A DNA stretch of 64,000 nt from Acidimicrobiaceae bacterium (GCA_003167415.1 PMTF01000007.1:1-64000); one strand, 5' to 3'; shown: positions 50,463 through 60,029, counted from the stretch's first letter. Numbers and translations are program-made. The notes: generated from the letters alone by a model not told the origin.

Positions 50463-51716
50463 TCAGCCGATCCTGGATGCGACGGTACCGAGGTCCGAGA
50501 GGACGTTCTCCGCCGAGGGTCCCGAGCGACGAACCGAACCGATTCGGGCCCGTTCGGTCTCGACGATCCCGAGGTCGAGGTCCAAGAAGGTGACGGGACG
50601 AAGTCGGTCATGGGCCGCATCATCGAGCAACTCCTCGATCGATTGTTGCGTGATGGCTCGTCCGCCGAGACCGGCGACGACGGAGTGGAGCGCGATGGTG
50701 GCATCGTGCGTCGCCGACGCGACGTCGGCCGAGAGCACACCACCGTATCCGACGCTGAAGGCTTTTTCCATGACGATGACTTTCTCGGCGTTCGACAGAG
50801 CATGACGCACCTCTTCGAAGGGGAACGGCCGAAAGGTGGTGATCCCGACGACGCCCACCTTGTCACCTAGGTCCCGACGACGATCGACCGCATCTTTGAT
50901 GGTGCCGAGGACAGATCCGAGGGCGACGACGATCGTCGTCGCGTCATCTGTCCGATATGAATGGAGTAAGGCGCCGCTCTCGCGACCGAACGTCGACGCG
51001 AACTCTGAAGCGAGGGTGGGGATGAGTTCGAGCGCGTCGAGTTGGCGCAGGTGCGAAAGGTACCGGACCTCGGTGAAAGCTTCGGGGCCGACCATCGCGC
51101 CGATGGAGATTGGGTCGGCGGGGTCGAGCACCTGACGCGGCTCATAGACCGGTAGGTACGAGTCGACGTCGCTTTGCTCGGGAACGTCAATACCTTCGAC
51201 GGCGTGCGTGAGGATGAAGCCGTCCATGCAGACCATGACGGGAAGCGAGAGTTCTTCGGCCAAGCGGAAGGCGAGGACGTGCAGGTCGCACGCTTCTTGA
51301 TTGGTCTCGGCGAAGAGCTGGATCCAACCCGTGTCGCGAGCGGCCATCGCGTCACTGTGGTCGTTCCAGATGTTGATCGGCGCACCAATGGCTCGATTGG
51401 CCAGGGTCATCACGATCGGCAGGCCTAGACCGGCCGCGTTATAGACCGCCTCCATCATGAACAAGAGGCCCTGACTGGCCGTGGCGGTGTACGCCCTCGC
51501 GCCGGCCGAGGACGCGCCGATCGACACCGACATGGCGGCGAACTCTGACTCGACGTTGATGAACTCGCACGGTGAGAGCGATCCGGCCTTCACCATTGAG
51601 CCGATCGCTTCGATTATGTGAGTCTGCGGCGAGATTGGATAGGCACAGACGACTTCGGGCCGGCAGCGCGCCACGGTCTCAGCAACAGCCCTCGAACCTT
51701 CAATTTGTCGTAGCAC
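50463..51716 (-). CDS. porA: 2-oxoacid:ferredoxin oxidoreductase alpha subunit
   Basis: 417 residues. The substrate-side motif AYPISPQTHIIEAI, ESEFAAMSVSIGASSAGARA and TATASQGLLFMMEAVYNAAG are PorA hallmarks. The C-terminal domain includes VGVVGITTFRPFPFEEV. Start GTG with GAGGAG upstream; it overlaps the gamma gene by 17 bases, which points to coupled translation. Forms the core of the enzyme with the beta and gamma chains. Confidence 0.92.
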   Translation of the reverse strand: MLRQIEGSRAVAETVARCRPEVVCAYPISPQTHIIEAIGSMVKAGSLSPCEFINVESEFAAMSVSIGASSAGARAYTATASQGLLFMMEAVYNAAGLGLPIVMTLANRAIGAPINIWNDHSDAMAARDTGWIQLFAETNQEACDLHVLAFRLAEELSLPVMVCMDGFILTHAVEGIDVPEQSDVDSYLPVYEPRQVLDPADPISIGAMVGPEAFTEVRYLSHLRQLDALELIPTLASEFASTFGRESGALLHSYRTDDATTIVVALGSVLGTIKDAVDRRRDLGDKVGVVGITTFRPFPFEEVRHALSNAEKVIVMEKAFSVGYGGVLSADVASATHDATIALHSVVAGLGGRAITQQSIEELLDDAAHDRLRPVTFLDLDLGIVETERARIGSVRRSGPSAENVLSDLGTVASRIG

Positions 51717-52290
51717 GGCTGAACTCCTCTTCTTCCTTCAAAGCCAGTTGAAAGGCCGCCGTGGCGGCCGCAATGTTTCGCTCCGCGGTCACGCCCTTGA
51801 AGCGTTCATTGATGGCTACCGCTATCGATTCAAGCGTGACTTGCGAGGACAACGCGGCAAAACCTCCCAACAACACCGCATTCGGCAGCGGGCGTCCGAG
51901 GTGCTCCAAGGCGAGTTCCGTTGCCGGGCACGTAAGAAGGCGTTCACGGCGGAACGTATGCAAATAGTCTCCAAGACCAAGCTCATCCAGATTCTTCGAC
52001 GTGTTGAAGAGTACGTATCCTTCGTTCGAGAGTCCGGCGAAAATGTCGACTTGGTGGATGAGTGTCATGTCTTGGACAATGAGGGCGTCGGGCTTGATTA
52101 CGGGCTCGCGGCTTCGAATCGGTCGATTGTCGATACGGCAGAAGGAGACCACGGGTGCGCCCGTGCGTTCTGATCCGAAACTCGGAAAGGCCTGCGCAAA
52201 TTTACCTTCGGCGAACGCGGCGACGGACAGCATCTCGGCCGCGGTGACGACACCCTGACCGCCGCGGCCGTGGAAGCGAATTTGGAACAC
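51700..52290 (-). CDS. porG: 2-oxoacid:ferredoxin oxidoreductase gamma subunit
   Basis: 196 residues. FQIRFHGRGGQGVVTAAEML at the N-terminus is the gamma-domain signature; FPSFGSERTGAPVVSFCRID and NAVLLGGFAAL follow in family order. GTG start after AAGGAG. It lies 12 bases downstream of the GAPDH gene on the same strand, which places glycolytic GAPDH and the oxidoreductase on one transcript. Confidence 0.92.
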   Translation of the reverse strand: MFQIRFHGRGGQGVVTAAEMLSVAAFAEGKFAQAFPSFGSERTGAPVVSFCRIDNRPIRSREPVIKPDALIVQDMTLIHQVDIFAGLSNEGYVLFNTSKNLDELGLGDYLHTFRRERLLTCPATELALEHLGRPLPNAVLLGGFAALSSQVTLESIAVAINERFKGVTAERNIAAATAAFQLALKEEEEFSRATTN

Positions 52291-52302
52291 GAAGTCGGCT
52301 CC

Positions 52303-53316
52303 TTATCCCTGTTCGGACGAACCGACCAGCGAAGCCAAGTCGGCTAAGCGACTTGAATATCCGGTCTCGTTGTCGTACCAACCGAGAACCTTGACCAGAT
52401 TGCCTTGGGCCATCGTGAGGCCGGAATCGAAAACACACGAGGCGGGTGAGTTGACAATGTCGCTCGATACGAGGGGCTCTTCGGAGTATTCGAGGAGTCC
52501 GGCGAGTCGACCTTTGGTCGCCGCGACGCGGTAAGCGTCATTAATCTCTTCGATGCTCGGCTTCGTGCGCACGCTCGCGACCAAGTCAGTGATCGACACG
52601 TCGGGAATCGGAACTCGCAGCGCGAGACCATCGAGATGTCCCGCAAGCGACGGCAGCACAAGGCCGGTCGCCCTGGCGGCACCGGTCGTGGTCGGTACGA
52701 TATTGATGGCGGCACCTCGAGCGCGGCGCGGATCCTTGTGAAGCGCGTCCACCAGACTCTGATCGTCGGTATAGGCGTGCACCGTCGTCATGAGGCCGTT
52801 TTCGATGCCGAAGGCGTCGTCGAGAACCTTTACCAGTGGAGCAAGGCAGTTGGTGGTGCACGAGGCGTTCGAGATGATGAAGTGCTTGCGCGGATCGAAC
52901 TTGTCCTCATTTACTCCGACGACGAGGGTGGCGTCAGGGTCTTGAGCTGGCGCAGAAATCACGACGCGCGTGGCGCCCGCCACCAAGTGCTCCGAGGCCT
53001 TCTCCCGCTTCGTGTACTTGCCCGTGGATTCGACGACGACGTCAATGTCCAACTCGCGCCACGGTAATTGCTTCGCCTGGGCTTGGGCGAGCATCGTGAT
53101 GCGGTGATCACCAACAATCATCACGTCGCCGTCGATGACGACGGACTCGGGAAATTGACCGTGAACCGAATCTCGAGCGAAAAGCCGAGCCAACGCCGAA
53201 GGCGCGCCGAGGTCGTTTATGGCCACGACTTCGAGTTCGGGGTGATGGGTGAGCACTGCACGAAGAAGTGATCGTCCCGTGCGCCCGAATCCATTGATTG
53301 CCAAACGCACCGTCAC
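52303..53316 (-). CDS. gap: Glyceraldehyde-3-phosphate dehydrogenase (type I)
   Basis: 337 residues. RLAINGFGRTGRSLLRAV is the NAD-binding start; AINDLGAPSALARLFARDSV has the Asp typical for NAD preference; ISNASCTTNCLAPLVKVL holds the catalytic Cys; TVHAYTDDQ, PTTTGAARATGLVLP and WYDNETGYSSRLADL complete the family. The GTG start has an ideal ribosome site (AAAGGAGG). It leads the operon gap-porG-porA-porB-gltD-like, an unusual partnership that ties triose-phosphate oxidation to acetyl-CoA/pyruvate chemistry. Bases 53317-53506 before it hold its promoter region; no box is certain. Confidence 0.95.
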   Translation of the reverse strand: MTVRLAINGFGRTGRSLLRAVLTHHPELEVVAINDLGAPSALARLFARDSVHGQFPESVVIDGDVMIVGDHRITMLAQAQAKQLPWRELDIDVVVESTGKYTKREKASEHLVAGATRVVISAPAQDPDATLVVGVNEDKFDPRKHFIISNASCTTNCLAPLVKVLDDAFGIENGLMTTVHAYTDDQSLVDALHKDPRRARGAAINIVPTTTGAARATGLVLPSLAGHLDGLALRVPIPDVSITDLVASVRTKPSIEEINDAYRVAATKGRLAGLLEYSEEPLVSSDIVNSPASCVFDSGLTMAQGNLVKVLGWYDNETGYSSRLADLASLVGSSEQG

Positions 53317-53506
53317 GATGACCTCCTTTACTCGGAAGCGAAAGTCTCATCTCGTCTTCACTTCATCTTGCTTCCAGTGAGAGCAGGTCTTGTAGGGCAA
53401 AATGTCACTTCGTGCGGGTCGTATTTCTTCGCTTCCGGCGGCGAAAATGGCGTGGCGCTCTGAGGTTGGTGGTCGGGTCAGGGCGCCAAGGCGGTCGGGG
53501 CGAGAT

Positions 53507-54520
53507 TTAGAGGCTGTGGGCCGTAAAGGTCGGCGGCGCAGCGTCCAAAAGACTCCTCAGTTCGGAGTATCGAAGGAGCCCGCCCTGGGTGCCGAACTGT
53601 CGTGACGCAGCCGTCGCGTTCACCGAGGACCACCGCAGGGCCTCAGGCAACGCCAGGCCTCTCACGGTCGCCGCGACCATGGTCGACGCAAACGCGTCCC
53701 CGACCCCCGTGAGGTCCAGCGGGGGTTCGGCGTCGAGGTAGGAATCAATTCGCAGCCGTTCGGAGTCATTGGCGGCTACCGCTCCGCCACGTTCGTCGAA
53801 GACAATGACGGTCTTGGCTCCCAACGTCAAGAGGGCGTCGAGCAAATGGCTCGGGTCCTCTAGGGCGCCGGCGATCGCCTGGGCCGCGGCGCCGCTGCAG
53901 AGGAGCAGTTCGGCACGTGCGTAGAGTCGAGCGAGGCGCTCGGTACCCGCCTCTAATTGGAAGGTGCCGGGCTGGAAGGCGAGTCGCACGTTCGAGAATT
54001 CGTCCAACCAATCGGCCACCTGGTCTTGGTAAGCCAGTGCATCGGGGCCCAGGGAGTTGATGTACAACCACGTCGGGACTTCGTAGTCTCGGCATCCCTG
54101 CCAGTGATAGTTGAACTCGGCGTGCCGAACAAGAATTGTGCGCTCGCCGCCATAGGAAAGGACGAAGTTCCGGACCGTGCGACTTGGTGAATCGACGTGT
54201 ATGAGACTCGTGTCGACGTCATCACCGCGCATCGCGCTCAGCATGTCGAGCCCTATTTGATCGTGTGCAACGTAGCTGGCGAGTCCAACGCGAAGACCCA
54301 GACGTGACATCGATACTGCCGCGTTGGCCGCACTTCCCCCAGTGGCCGGCACCGAATTGTCTTCAATGATCAACTTCGTGCCGAGCGGAATTTCGAGCCA
54401 TCGACCGTCTTTGTCCTCGCGTACTCGAACTGGTCCTTCGGGCAGGTGAATGAACTCATCAGTGACGACGTCGCCCAGACTGACCACGTCGAATTTCTGT
54501 GCCCGAGTCACGAAAGCCAC
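53507..54520 (-). CDS. PfkB-family carbohydrate kinase
   Basis: About 337 residues from the GTG at 54520, which has CGGAGG 7 bases upstream. PfkB motif 1 is ATGGSAANAAVSMSRLGLRV; motif 2, with the catalytic Asp, is LDLTGVGDAFASTMVAA. VSLGDVVTDEFIHLPEGPV and an insert of about 15 residues near the N-terminus suggest a sugar or nucleoside kinase with a lid. The substrate (fructose, ribose, adenosine or a sugar phosphate) cannot be told. It lies 190 bases upstream of gap on the same strand, so could join that operon. Confidence 0.87.
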   Translation of the reverse strand: MAFVTRAQKFDVVSLGDVVTDEFIHLPEGPVRVREDKDGRWLEIPLGTKLIIEDNSVPATGGSAANAAVSMSRLGLRVGLASYVAHDQIGLDMLSAMRGDDVDTSLIHVDSPSRTVRNFVLSYGGERTILVRHAEFNYHWQGCRDYEVPTWLYINSLGPDALAYQDQVADWLDEFSNVRLAFQPGTFQLEAGTERLARLYARAELLLCSGAAAQAIAGALEDPSHLLDALLTLGAKTVIVFDERGGAVAANDSERLRIDSYLDAEPPLDLTGVGDAFASTMVAATVRGLALPEALRWSSVNATAASRQFGTQGGLLRYSELRSLLDAAPPTFTAHSL

Positions 54521-54770
54521 GGAGAACCTCCGAATCGTAACTGCAGAGTTGGTTTCCACCCGGCGCGAGGAGAACGGGAATGCGGTGAAGTTCGTTGAAC
54601 GAAGTTGGAGGCGTCACAGATGAGTTCATGAGCCGGAAACAACGGTCTCGTACGCACGTGCATTGACGGAAGTCTAGGTCGCGCGATTGCACGAGTCCGA
54701 GTGAGCGTCGCGAGTACTCCGAACCGTCGTTGGTCACGGTAATCGCTCGCGGATGTATGACGACGACGAA

Positions 54771-54776
54771 TAGTGT
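54771..54776 (+). promoter_or_regulatory. -10 box of a leaderless DUF1905 promoter
   Basis: TAGTGT ends 6 bases before GTG 54783; no Shine-Dalgarno sequence is present. Confidence 0.5.
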
Positions 54777-54782
54777 GACGAC

Positions 54783-55070
54783 GTGGAGTTGGAATTCAGC
54801 GGCGCGGTATGGGAGTGGCGGGGGCCGTCACCATTTTATTTCGTCACCGTTCCCGAAGATGAGAGTGCCCAACTCGAAGCGGTGTCTTCAGTCGTCACTT
54901 ACGGGTGGGGAATGATTCCCGTTGAGGTCACAATCGGATCGACGAAGTGGACGACCTCACTCTTTCCGAAGGATGCGTTGTACGTCGTACCGCTCAAGAG
55001 CGCGATCCGCCGGGCCGAGGGGATTGATGTCAACGACCTCGTGGCCGTGCATTTGGGTGTCGCGCTGTAA
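54783..55070 (+). CDS. DUF1905 domain protein
   Basis: 95 residues, almost entirely the small beta-barrel DUF1905: LEFSGAVWEWRGPSPFYFVT, GWGMIPVEVTIGSTKWTTSL, FPKDALYVVPLKSAIRRAEG and DVNDLVAVHLGV. The family is widespread and its function is unknown; in longer proteins it is joined to a YdeI/OmpD-associated domain. Start taken from the leaderless promoter. It stands alone between genes of the other strand. Confidence 0.85.
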   Translation: MELEFSGAVWEWRGPSPFYFVTVPEDESAQLEAVSSVVTYGWGMIPVEVTIGSTKWTTSLFPKDALYVVPLKSAIRRAEGIDVNDLVAVHLGVAL

Positions 55071-55159
55071 ACAAATAATGGTGATAGCCGCTGCTGCGCG
55101 TGCCACGCCGCGCCGAGGTGAGGCGTGGCACGCTTCACTTCAAGTTGCGGCTCAGTCAG

Positions 55160-55681
55160 TTAGGAACTGATCCGGTCGCTGCGGTGCGGCAGAACCCAGT
55201 TCGGTCGCGGGAAATGACAGGTGTAGCCGTTGGGGTAATGCTCGAGGTAATCCTGATGTTCCGCTTCAGCTTCCCAGAACGGTCCCGCTGGACTGACCTC
55301 GGTGACAACGTTGCCCGGCCAGAGCCCCGACGCGTTGACGTCGGCGATCACGTCGTCGGCGACCTGACGCTGCTCGTCGTTGACGTAGAAGATCGCCGAT
55401 CGATAACTGGTGCCGACGTCGTTGCCCTGTCGATCCATCGTGGTCGGGTCATGAATCTGAAAGAGGAAGGCGAGGATGTCACGATACGAGATGACCGAAG
55501 GATCGAAGATGATTTCGATGGCTTCGGCGTGTCCTTCGTGATGACGATAGGTCGCGTTCACCACGTCGCCGCCGGTGTAGCCCACGCGAGTGGTGACGAC
55601 GCCGGGACGTTTCCGGATGAGGTCCTGCATTCCCCAGAAGCAGCCTCCGGCGAGGACCGCGGTCTCAGTTTCGCTGGTCAT
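55160..55681 (-). CDS. msrA: Peptide methionine sulfoxide reductase A
   Basis: 173 residues. The catalytic GCFWG has Cys14; [33 protein letters not shown] and [12 protein letters not shown] are family signatures. It reduces the S form of methionine sulfoxide. The usual C-terminal recycling cysteines appear only as one Cys in [11 protein letters not shown]. The ATG overlaps the msrB stop (ATGA), so both are made together. Confidence 0.95.
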   Translation of the reverse strand: MTSETETAVLAGGCFWGMQDLIRKRPGVVTTRVGYTGGDVVNATYRHHEGHAEAIEIIFDPSVISYRDILAFLFQIHDPTTMDRQGNDVGTSYRSAIFYVNDEQRQVADDVIADVNASGLWPGNVVTEVSPAGPFWEAEAEHQDYLEHYPNGYTCHFPRPNWVLPHRSDRISS

Positions 55682-56151
55682 TGTGACGCCCCCTCGTTCG
55701 ATACATCGTTGTCGAATAGATGCTTGTACTCGCCGTAGCCCGACGCCTCGAGCTCGTCGTACGGAACGAATCGTAACGCCGCGGAGTTGATGCAGTAGCG
55801 AAGGCCGCCCTCGTCTTTGGGGCCGTCGTCAAACACGTGACCCAGGTGGCTGTCACCGTTCGAAGAGCGCACTTCGGTGCGCGTCATGCCAAAACTGCGG
55901 TCCTTGATCTCGACGACGTTCGCGCTTTCGACCGGCTTCGTGAAGCTGGGCCACCCGCACCCGCTGTCAAACTTCTTGGTCGAAGTGAAGAGCGGCTCGC
56001 CGGAGACGATGTCGACGTACAGTCCCGCTTCGTGATGGTCCCAGAACTCGTTGCGGAACGCCGGTTCGGTGGCGCTCTCTCGGGTTACAGAATACTGACG
56101 GGGAGTCAATCGAGAGATTGCCTCGGGGTCCTTCACGTACTTTTCGCTCAT
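55678..56151 (-). CDS. msrB: Peptide methionine sulfoxide reductase B, zinc-free type
   Basis: About 157 residues from the ATG at 56151 (AAGGAG 6 bases upstream). [36 protein letters not shown] and NSAALRFVP are the core; the catalytic Cys is in RYCINS. The two CxxC zinc pairs of many MsrB proteins are missing: their places read YVDIVSGEP and VRSSNGDSH. The enzyme reduces the R form of methionine sulfoxide. The partner gene msrA follows with a 4-base overlap. Confidence 0.94.
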   Translation of the reverse strand: MSEKYVKDPEAISRLTPRQYSVTRESATEPAFRNEFWDHHEAGLYVDIVSGEPLFTSTKKFDSGCGWPSFTKPVESANVVEIKDRSFGMTRTEVRSSNGDSHLGHVFDDGPKDEGGLRYCINSAALRFVPYDELEASGYGEYKHLFDNDVSNEGASQ

Positions 56152-56225
56152 TTCTACTCCTTCACTCCTACATACCGACGCTTGGGTTAATGCCTCCATA
56201 ACGGTATCGGGGAGAGCGCAATTCG

Positions 56226-56711
56226 TTACAGAGTCCCCTCCCGAAGGCATTCGAGCCTGAATTGATTCCCGGGCGGACTCGGAACTAGTTCGACAAATGA
56301 AATCGTGCGATCGGTCAGTTGTTGATAGTCGCCCCAACCGCCGTAGTGATGCACGAGCTCGTTCCAAAGGATCGGATCGTCGGTCGAGAGAATTGCTCGG
56401 GCGGTAGCCCCGAACCTACGTGCACCGACCTGCACATTAACTACAGGATTCTGGCGAACGTTAAGGAGCCACTCGGGATGCTCCGGTCGGCCCCCGTTGG
56501 AAGCCACGACGAAGTAATGATGATCCTTCTCGTAGTAGAGGAGAGTTACCGAACGCGGGAGTCCGCTCTTGCGACCGCGCGTCTCCAAAATCAACATGGG
56601 GCCTACCGGACTCTTATGACCAATGAGTCCTCGAGAGAGTCGATAGAGATGCACGTGCCATCGGTAGATCGTTCGTCCGATGCTGCGATCAATGGCCACC
56701 GTGAGTTTCAA
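56226..56711 (-). CDS. Deazaflavin (F420)-dependent nitroreductase-family protein
   Basis: 161 residues of the DUF385/Ddn split-barrel family. [40 protein letters not shown] and [13 protein letters not shown] are characteristic; this region binds the phosphate part of F420. Relatives reduce quinones or nitro compounds with F420H2, and some protect against oxidative stress, which would suit the msrBA pair nearby. The substrate is unknown. F420 use agrees with an actinobacterial host. Confidence 0.88.
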   Translation of the reverse strand: MKLTVAIDRSIGRTIYRWHVHLYRLSRGLIGHKSPVGPMLILETRGRKSGLPRSVTLLYYEKDHHYFVVASNGGRPEHPEWLLNVRQNPVVNVQVGARRFGATARAILSTDDPILWNELVHHYGGWGDYQQLTDRTISFVELVPSPPGNQFRLECLREGTL

Positions 56712-56874
56712 TGTTGTGTCCTTCTCTATGAGATTCTCTTGTGAAGTCTTTCACGGCTCACACCGAACGATGGAGGAGCGATCAAAGGCATACGTCGTCA
56801 CTGATTGTCAACGGGGGAGGGCCCTTTAGGTTGGGCGTGAAGGGCACGACGTGATGTCCAAGAGGAGCGACGCT

Positions 56875-57351
56875 ATGGAGATAGTCCGGAATGCCGACGG
56901 GAGTTTGCTGGTACCCATTCCCGAGGGCCGGCATCATGACAGCGACGACGCGACTGACGGCGCGGCCGAAGACAGCGCTGAGGGTGTCGAGGTACCAACG
57001 ACCCGACTGCTGCATCCCGGTGAAGGGGGCTACAACGAAGCCCTCGCCGAATGGGACCTTCAACAAAACCCCGACCGCGCTCCCGCTGTGTCGACCGCGA
57101 GTGGGCGAGAAGAGGCGATGAACGTGGTTCACGCCGTGGCCGAGTCGCCGGACCATGACGTTGCGAGCGCGCTCAAGGACGTGCACGACTCCGAAGCGAG
57201 CGGCGAGGCGCTGCGACACGTGTTGATCGGTGGGACGCACTCCGTGGAGGCCTTCTCCGATGAGGTGGCGGAGGCCGAAGGGGGAGAGCCGCTACCGGCG
57301 CACAAAATGACCAAGATCATTGGCGAGGTCCTGGCCGAACTCGATAAGTAA
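56875..57351 (+). CDS. Acidic hypothetical protein
   Basis: About 158 residues from ATG 56875, which has AGAGGAG 7 bases upstream; in-frame GTG 56851 and ATG 56854 have no ribosome site. The protein is very acidic, with an Asp/Glu-rich stretch (HHDSDDATDGAAEDSAEGVE) and a helical C-terminal half. No membrane segment, signal peptide or cysteine is seen. I do not recognise a family. It is followed 100 bases later by the GerW-like gene. Confidence 0.65.
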   Translation: MEIVRNADGSLLVPIPEGRHHDSDDATDGAAEDSAEGVEVPTTRLLHPGEGGYNEALAEWDLQQNPDRAPAVSTASGREEAMNVVHAVAESPDHDVASALKDVHDSEASGEALRHVLIGGTHSVEAFSDEVAEAEGGEPLPAHKMTKIIGEVLAELDK

Positions 57352-57451
57352 GGATCCCCCACGATTCGTTGCCATCGCGCGGTTCGCTCGAGTCGCTGCG
57401 CGGCGCCTACATTCGAAGAGTTGACCGAAGCGAAAAAAGGACTGGTGTGAT

Positions 57452-57844
57452 GTGGACGTACAAGGACTGTTAGGCAAGGTGGGTCAGAATCTGTCCGTGA
57501 GTCGCGCCTTTGGCACGGCGTACGAGAAGGACGGCTCCATGGTGATACCGGTAGCGTTCGTGGCTGGCGGCGGAGGCGGTGGTGAGGGCACGTCGGGTTC
57601 ACTCACGGCCGACGCCTCGGACCATGTCGAATCCGAGGACGACGATACCTCCGCGGAAAGTGAATCGTCGGGTTCCGGGGGCGGTTTCGGCGGGGTGGTC
57701 ATGCCCGCTGGCGTCTACGTGGTGAAGGACGAACAGGTCCGTTGGGTGCCTGCAGTCAACGTCAACCTGGTGATTGTCGTGGCCTTCCTGACGTTGCGAA
57801 TGATCGCGCGCGAGCGCCGTAAGGCTCGCCGCCACGCCTCATGA
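57452..57844 (+). CDS. GerW/YtfJ-like protein with a membrane helix
   Basis: 130 residues, GTG start. VGQNLSVSRAFGTAYEKDGS and MVIPVAFVAGGGGGGEGTSG followed by an acidic Ser-rich linker and GSGGGFGGVVMPAGVYVVKD match the GerW (sporulation protein YtfJ) family pattern. The C-terminus adds a helix NVNLVIVVAFLTLRMIA with a basic tail, so it should sit at the membrane. Despite the name the family is common in non-spore-formers, where its role is unknown. Confidence 0.75.
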   Translation: MDVQGLLGKVGQNLSVSRAFGTAYEKDGSMVIPVAFVAGGGGGGEGTSGSLTADASDHVESEDDDTSAESESSGSGGGFGGVVMPAGVYVVKDEQVRWVPAVNVNLVIVVAFLTLRMIARERRKARRHAS

Positions 57845-57945
57845 TCCGGTCGGTGAGAACCGTACTCATTCATTAACGCCTTCCGCAGGCTCTTATGATT
57901 GTGCCATGACGCAGATCGTCGGAACCCTTGCGTTACAAATCCTCC

Positions 57946-59271
57946 GTGGCTGAACGCCAGTGGTTCGCGCGGCGCCGTTACGGCTTCGGCGTTCGTCCCG
58001 TGACCTGGCAGGGCTGGCTTATTACGGCGATCGCACTCGGTACCGCGATCGGTGCTCTGACCGGTGTCAAGAAAACCGACGGGGACATTCTCTTCGTAGG
58101 CGTGATCGGTCTCTACCTCGCCGTCGCCTACAGCCTCGGTGGTACCAAGAAGCAAGTCGATGCCAACGTTCGAGAGAGTGACGCCGACGACGACCACACG
58201 CTCGAGGACGGTGTCGCAAGAGTCACCGTGCCGTCTGAGATTTACGGATCACAGACGCCCAGAGAAATCGCCGAAGCCATCGTCTCGCGGTCCGGCAAAT
58301 TTTTTACTGAGCCGGAAGAAGAGGTGACGAGTGATTCGGTCATCGTGGTCGAACACCTGACGAAGCAATTCGGTCGTCGTGTTGCGTTCGAGGACGTCTC
58401 CTTTAACGTCCGTCGAGGCGAAGTCTTCGGGTTTCTTGGTCCCAATGGCGCCGGAAAGACCTCGACCGTTCGAACGCTCAGCACCCTGGTGAGTCCGACG
58501 TCCGGAACCGCCGAGGTCGCCGGAATGCCCCTCGACGGCGGTCACGACATTGAGATTCGTCAACGGATCGCGGTGATGACCGAAGTTCCGGGCCTGTATC
58601 TGCGCCTGAGCGTCACGGAGAATCTGGTTTTCTTCGCCGGGCTCTATGGCTACCGCGACGCCCAACCGCGAGTCGATCGAGCGCTGGAGGCCGTGAATCT
58701 CTCCTCACGGGCCAGCGACCTCTGTGGCAGCTTGTCCAAGGGTCTTCGTCAACGCGTGGGATTGGCTCGGGCGCTATTGAATGATCCGGAAATTGTCTTC
58801 TTGGATGAGCCCACGGCTGGACTGGATCCCGTGGCTTCGCTCGAAGTGCACAATCTTATCAACGCCCTTCGAGCCAAGGGCGTCACCGTGTTTCTCACGA
58901 CGCATCGACTAGACGAAGCAGAGAAACTCTGCGATCGAGTGGCCATCTTGAACACCACGCTGCGCACGGTGGGGCGCATCGACGACCTTCGTCAAAGGAT
59001 GTTTCACAAATCGATCCTCGTAACGACCGTGGCTCCATTGCCTGACCCCGATCGATTGTTCACCGCAATTGATGATGTTGTCAGTTGGACGAAGGACGAC
59101 AAAGGCGGCTACGTCCTCGTGGTGAGCGACGTTCGCGTCGCTGCTCCTGCGATCACCAGGGCGCTCGTCGCTGGGGGAGCCGATGTCCTCTCACTCGCTG
59201 AGGGTCATCATTCACTGGAAGAGGTCTATCTGGAACTGGTCGGGGCGGCCGGCCAAGGTGGTGAGCAATGA
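57946..59271 (+). CDS. ABC exporter ATP-binding protein with a two-helix membrane extension
   Basis: About 441 residues. The first 130 are unusual for an ABC ATPase: a basic start, two membrane helices (WQGWLITAIALGTAIGALTG and ILFVGVIGLYLAVAYSLGG), then an acidic linker. The ATPase follows with Walker A GPNGAGKT, signature SLSKGLRQR, Walker B IVFLDEPTAGLD and switch His in FLTTHRLDEAE. GTG 57946 is offered as start; TTG 57928 is possible. The signature has Lys for the usual second Gly (LSKGLRQR instead of LSGGQ), seen in other ABC-2 exporters. The stop overlaps the permease start by 4 bases. Substrate unknown. Confidence 0.85.
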   Translation: MAERQWFARRRYGFGVRPVTWQGWLITAIALGTAIGALTGVKKTDGDILFVGVIGLYLAVAYSLGGTKKQVDANVRESDADDDHTLEDGVARVTVPSEIYGSQTPREIAEAIVSRSGKFFTEPEEEVTSDSVIVVEHLTKQFGRRVAFEDVSFNVRRGEVFGFLGPNGAGKTSTVRTLSTLVSPTSGTAEVAGMPLDGGHDIEIRQRIAVMTEVPGLYLRLSVTENLVFFAGLYGYRDAQPRVDRALEAVNLSSRASDLCGSLSKGLRQRVGLARALLNDPEIVFLDEPTAGLDPVASLEVHNLINALRAKGVTVFLTTHRLDEAEKLCDRVAILNTTLRTVGRIDDLRQRMFHKSILVTTVAPLPDPDRLFTAIDDVVSWTKDDKGGYVLVVSDVRVAAPAITRALVAGGADVLSLAEGHHSLEEVYLELVGAAGQGGEQ

Positions 59272-60029
59272 ACCAGAGCTGGATCAGAATTCGGGCCGTG
59301 ATGCGCAAAGAGTTCAGGGAGTATCGGCGCAATCGGTTCATCATCTACACGATGGGTACGTTGCCGTTGATCTTCACGGCGCTGCCGGTGATATCGCTCT
59401 TTAGTATCTCGAGCACGACACCGCCATCGGTGGTGCGAACCCAAGTGGCGATCACGCTCCTCTTGTTGCTCGTGATACCTGTCGTGTTGCCGGCGACGAT
59501 CGCCGCGTATTCCGTCATCGGCGAGCGAGATCAGGGCACCCTGGAGCCGCTTCTCACTACGCCCATCAGTCGCGAAGAGTTCCTCCTCGGCAAGTCACTG
59601 GCGGCCACCATTCCGACGGTGGGCGTCGCGTACGTGTTCTTCATCGTGTTGGTGGTGGCGATTCGATTCGGCGCGTCGAGCATCGTCGCACATGCGGTAT
59701 GGCAGCCCTCGTGGTTTCTAGCCGAGCTGCTCTTCGCGCCCCTGTTGGCGGCATGGTCGGTGTGGGTGGGCACGGCCATATCGGCCCGGTCCTCGGACGT
59801 ACGAGTGGCCCAGCAGCTCGGAACCCTGGCGAGTCTTCCGGCACTCGTATTGCCCCTGCTCATGTCGCTCCAGGTGTTCAAACCAACCGCGACGGTCGCC
59901 ATCGTGATCGCTGTGGCGTTGGCGATAATCGACGTCGGGGCGTGGCGCATCGTGTCGAAGATGTTCGACCGTGAACGGCTCATTACCGGTGCTTCCGCGG
60001 TGACGATGCGAGCCGAAGCGGGGACCTAA
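59268..60029 (+). CDS. ABC-2 type exporter permease
   Basis: 253 residues with six membrane helices, including FIIYTMGTLPLIFTALPVI, ITLLLLLVIPVVLPATIAAY, VGVAYVFFIVLVVAIRF and ATVAIVIAVALAIIDVGAW. The loop VIGERDQGTLEPLLTTPISR is the coupling signature of ABC-2 permeases. ATG overlaps the ATPase stop. The gene ends the operon; a long non-coding region follows. Confidence 0.87.
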   Translation: MNQSWIRIRAVMRKEFREYRRNRFIIYTMGTLPLIFTALPVISLFSISSTTPPSVVRTQVAITLLLLLVIPVVLPATIAAYSVIGERDQGTLEPLLTTPISREEFLLGKSLAATIPTVGVAYVFFIVLVVAIRFGASSIVAHAVWQPSWFLAELLFAPLLAAWSVWVGTAISARSSDVRVAQQLGTLASLPALVLPLLMSLQVFKPTATVAIVIAVALAIIDVGAWRIVSKMFDRERLITGASAVTMRAEAGT

